NCBI RefSeq assembly: GCF_002102475.1
Contig: NZ_MSQD01000002.1
Span: 142,092-206,091, forward strand
DNA length: 64,000 nucleotides
Reading direction: 5' to 3'
From: Thermoanaerobacterium sp. PSU-2
GTDB taxonomy: Bacteria > Bacillota > Thermoanaerobacteria > Thermoanaerobacterales > Thermoanaerobacteraceae
Numbering within the stretch: position 1 is the first letter of the stretch; every line of letters begins with the position of its first letter. This document shows positions 63,542 through 64,000 of this stretch, piece after piece. Under the pieces are notes generated by a model that did no database searches, had not been told where the DNA came from, and saw nothing but the letters and a program-made list of their open reading frames with translations. A program made the position numbers and the translations under genes.

Positions 63542-63800
63542 TTTCGTTCATTTTCTTTGCATATTCTTCTGAAAAAATCTTATCAACGCTCACAAATTTC
63601 GCTTTCTATATATCATCGATTCATTTCGCTACTTTGGCTAACGCCGTCTATGCGTTGTGACGGCTTTCGCTTTCGCTCATACGCCAAACTACGCTACATT
63701 CATCGTGATATATCACGAAAGCTTCATTAATCGTTCGCTTTTGATAGATTTTTTCTCTATTTATGCTTTCTTAAATGAACTTTGAATACTGCACAATGCT
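63542..63800 (-). other. 23S-5S spacer
   Basis: No tRNA or protein gene is visible in these roughly 260 bases. It holds a perfect 16-base palindrome at 63703-63718 (TCGTGATATATCACGA), repeated TTTCGCT units, and near 63781-63800 sequence that probably pairs with the far end of 23S for RNase III processing. Confidence 0.75.
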
Positions 63801-64000
63801 AAAGGTCAAGTCCTCGACTTATTAGTACCGGTCAGCTGAAAGTATTTCTACTCTTACACCTCCGGCCTATCTACCTCGTCTTCTTCAAGGTGTCTTACTC
63901 CTTTCGGATGGGAAATCTTATCTTGAGGTGGGTTTCACGCTTAGATGCTTTCAGCGTTTATCCCTTCCAAACTTGGCTACCCAGCTGTGCAAAAGGCTTT
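63801..64000 (-). rRNA. rrl: 23S ribosomal RNA, 3' part (runs off the right edge)
   Basis: The last 200 or so bases of 23S rRNA on the minus strand. The 3' end reads CTGACCGGTACTAATAAGTC then GAGGACTTGACC, the well-known terminus. Upstream sequence (AGCATCTAAGCGTGAAACCC and CACCTTGAAGAAGAC) is also conserved. The 5' part, 16S and any promoter lie beyond 64000. The exact end is uncertain by a few bases. Confidence 0.95.

Noticed and set aside
63542..63800. tRNA gene in the 23S-5S spacer
   Set aside because: No cloverleaf, TTCGA-type T-loop or 3' acceptor pairing could be found on either strand.
1..64000. Mobile elements, prophage, CRISPR, toxin-antitoxin or defence genes
   Set aside because: No transposase, integrase, phage structural gene, regularly spaced repeat or known defence domain was seen. 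Nearly all genes are conserved housekeeping genes in a familiar order.

Overview
This 64 kb window is a compact, low-GC chromosomal segment from an anaerobic, spore-forming and probably motile Firmicute. Gene content and order fit the Thermoanaerobacterales. The acetate kinase reads, from memory, almost like the Thermoanaerobacterium saccharolyticum enzyme, so Thermoanaerobacterium or a close relative is likely. This is recognition by eye, not a search. About 65 protein genes fill the window, nearly all on the minus strand. The only plus-strand genes are rnhB-yraN, tmcAL-ylbJ, rpmB and rqcH. A ribosomal RNA operon, also on the minus strand, enters at the right edge.

Layout from left to right (the minus-strand genes are transcribed right to left). 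1-1.8 kb: start of the flagellar operon (flgB, flgC, fliE, partial fliF). 2.0-8.0 kb: codY, the hslVU protease, topA and dprA. 8.1-9.2 kb: inverted pair rnhB-yraN. 9.2-12.6 kb: trpS, comM, rbgA. 12.6-21.1 kb: ribosome and secretion cluster (rplS, trmD, rimM, khpA, rpsP, ffh, ylxM, ftsY, smc). 21.1-23.3 kb: spoVS, a radical SAM gene and rnc. 23.3-30.0 kb: type II fatty acid and phospholipid cluster (fapR, plsX, fabH, fabK, fabD, fabG, acpP, fabF). 30.1-33.1 kb: rpmF, yceD, ackA and pta. 33.2-38.1 kb: tmcAL-ylbJ, a coiled-coil gene, coaD, rsmD and two nearly identical small acid-soluble spore protein copies, one frameshifted. 38.1-43.0 kb: fakB-like degV, recG, fakA, asp23/yloU. 43.0-49.7 kb: rpmB, a very short spoVM gene, a small membrane protein, thiN, rpe, rsgA, prkC, stp, rlmN. 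49.7-60.3 kb: rsmB, a membrane metalloprotease, a DUF116 gene, fmt, def, priA, coaBC, rpoZ, gmk, remA, yicC, dapF. 60.4-63.3 kb: rqcH, thpR, a GNAT acetyltransferase. 63.4-64 kb: 5S and the 3' part of 23S rRNA.

The genes serve a few linked tasks: translation and ribosome maturation, membrane lipid synthesis under FapR-type control, fermentative acetate and ATP production, DNA maintenance, and sporulation. There is no sign of an insertion sequence, prophage, CRISPR array, toxin-antitoxin pair or defence island. I did not find a new multi-gene system. The points most worth checking are small: a 30-codon spoVM gene, a recently duplicated and frameshifted spore-protein gene with sigma-G-like promoters, a strong sigma-H-like promoter before spoVS, a candidate FapR operator, and hairpins that pair with ribosome binding sites or embed stop codons. 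Start codons were reassigned wherever a Shine-Dalgarno sequence clearly favoured an internal start. Many are GTG or TTG.
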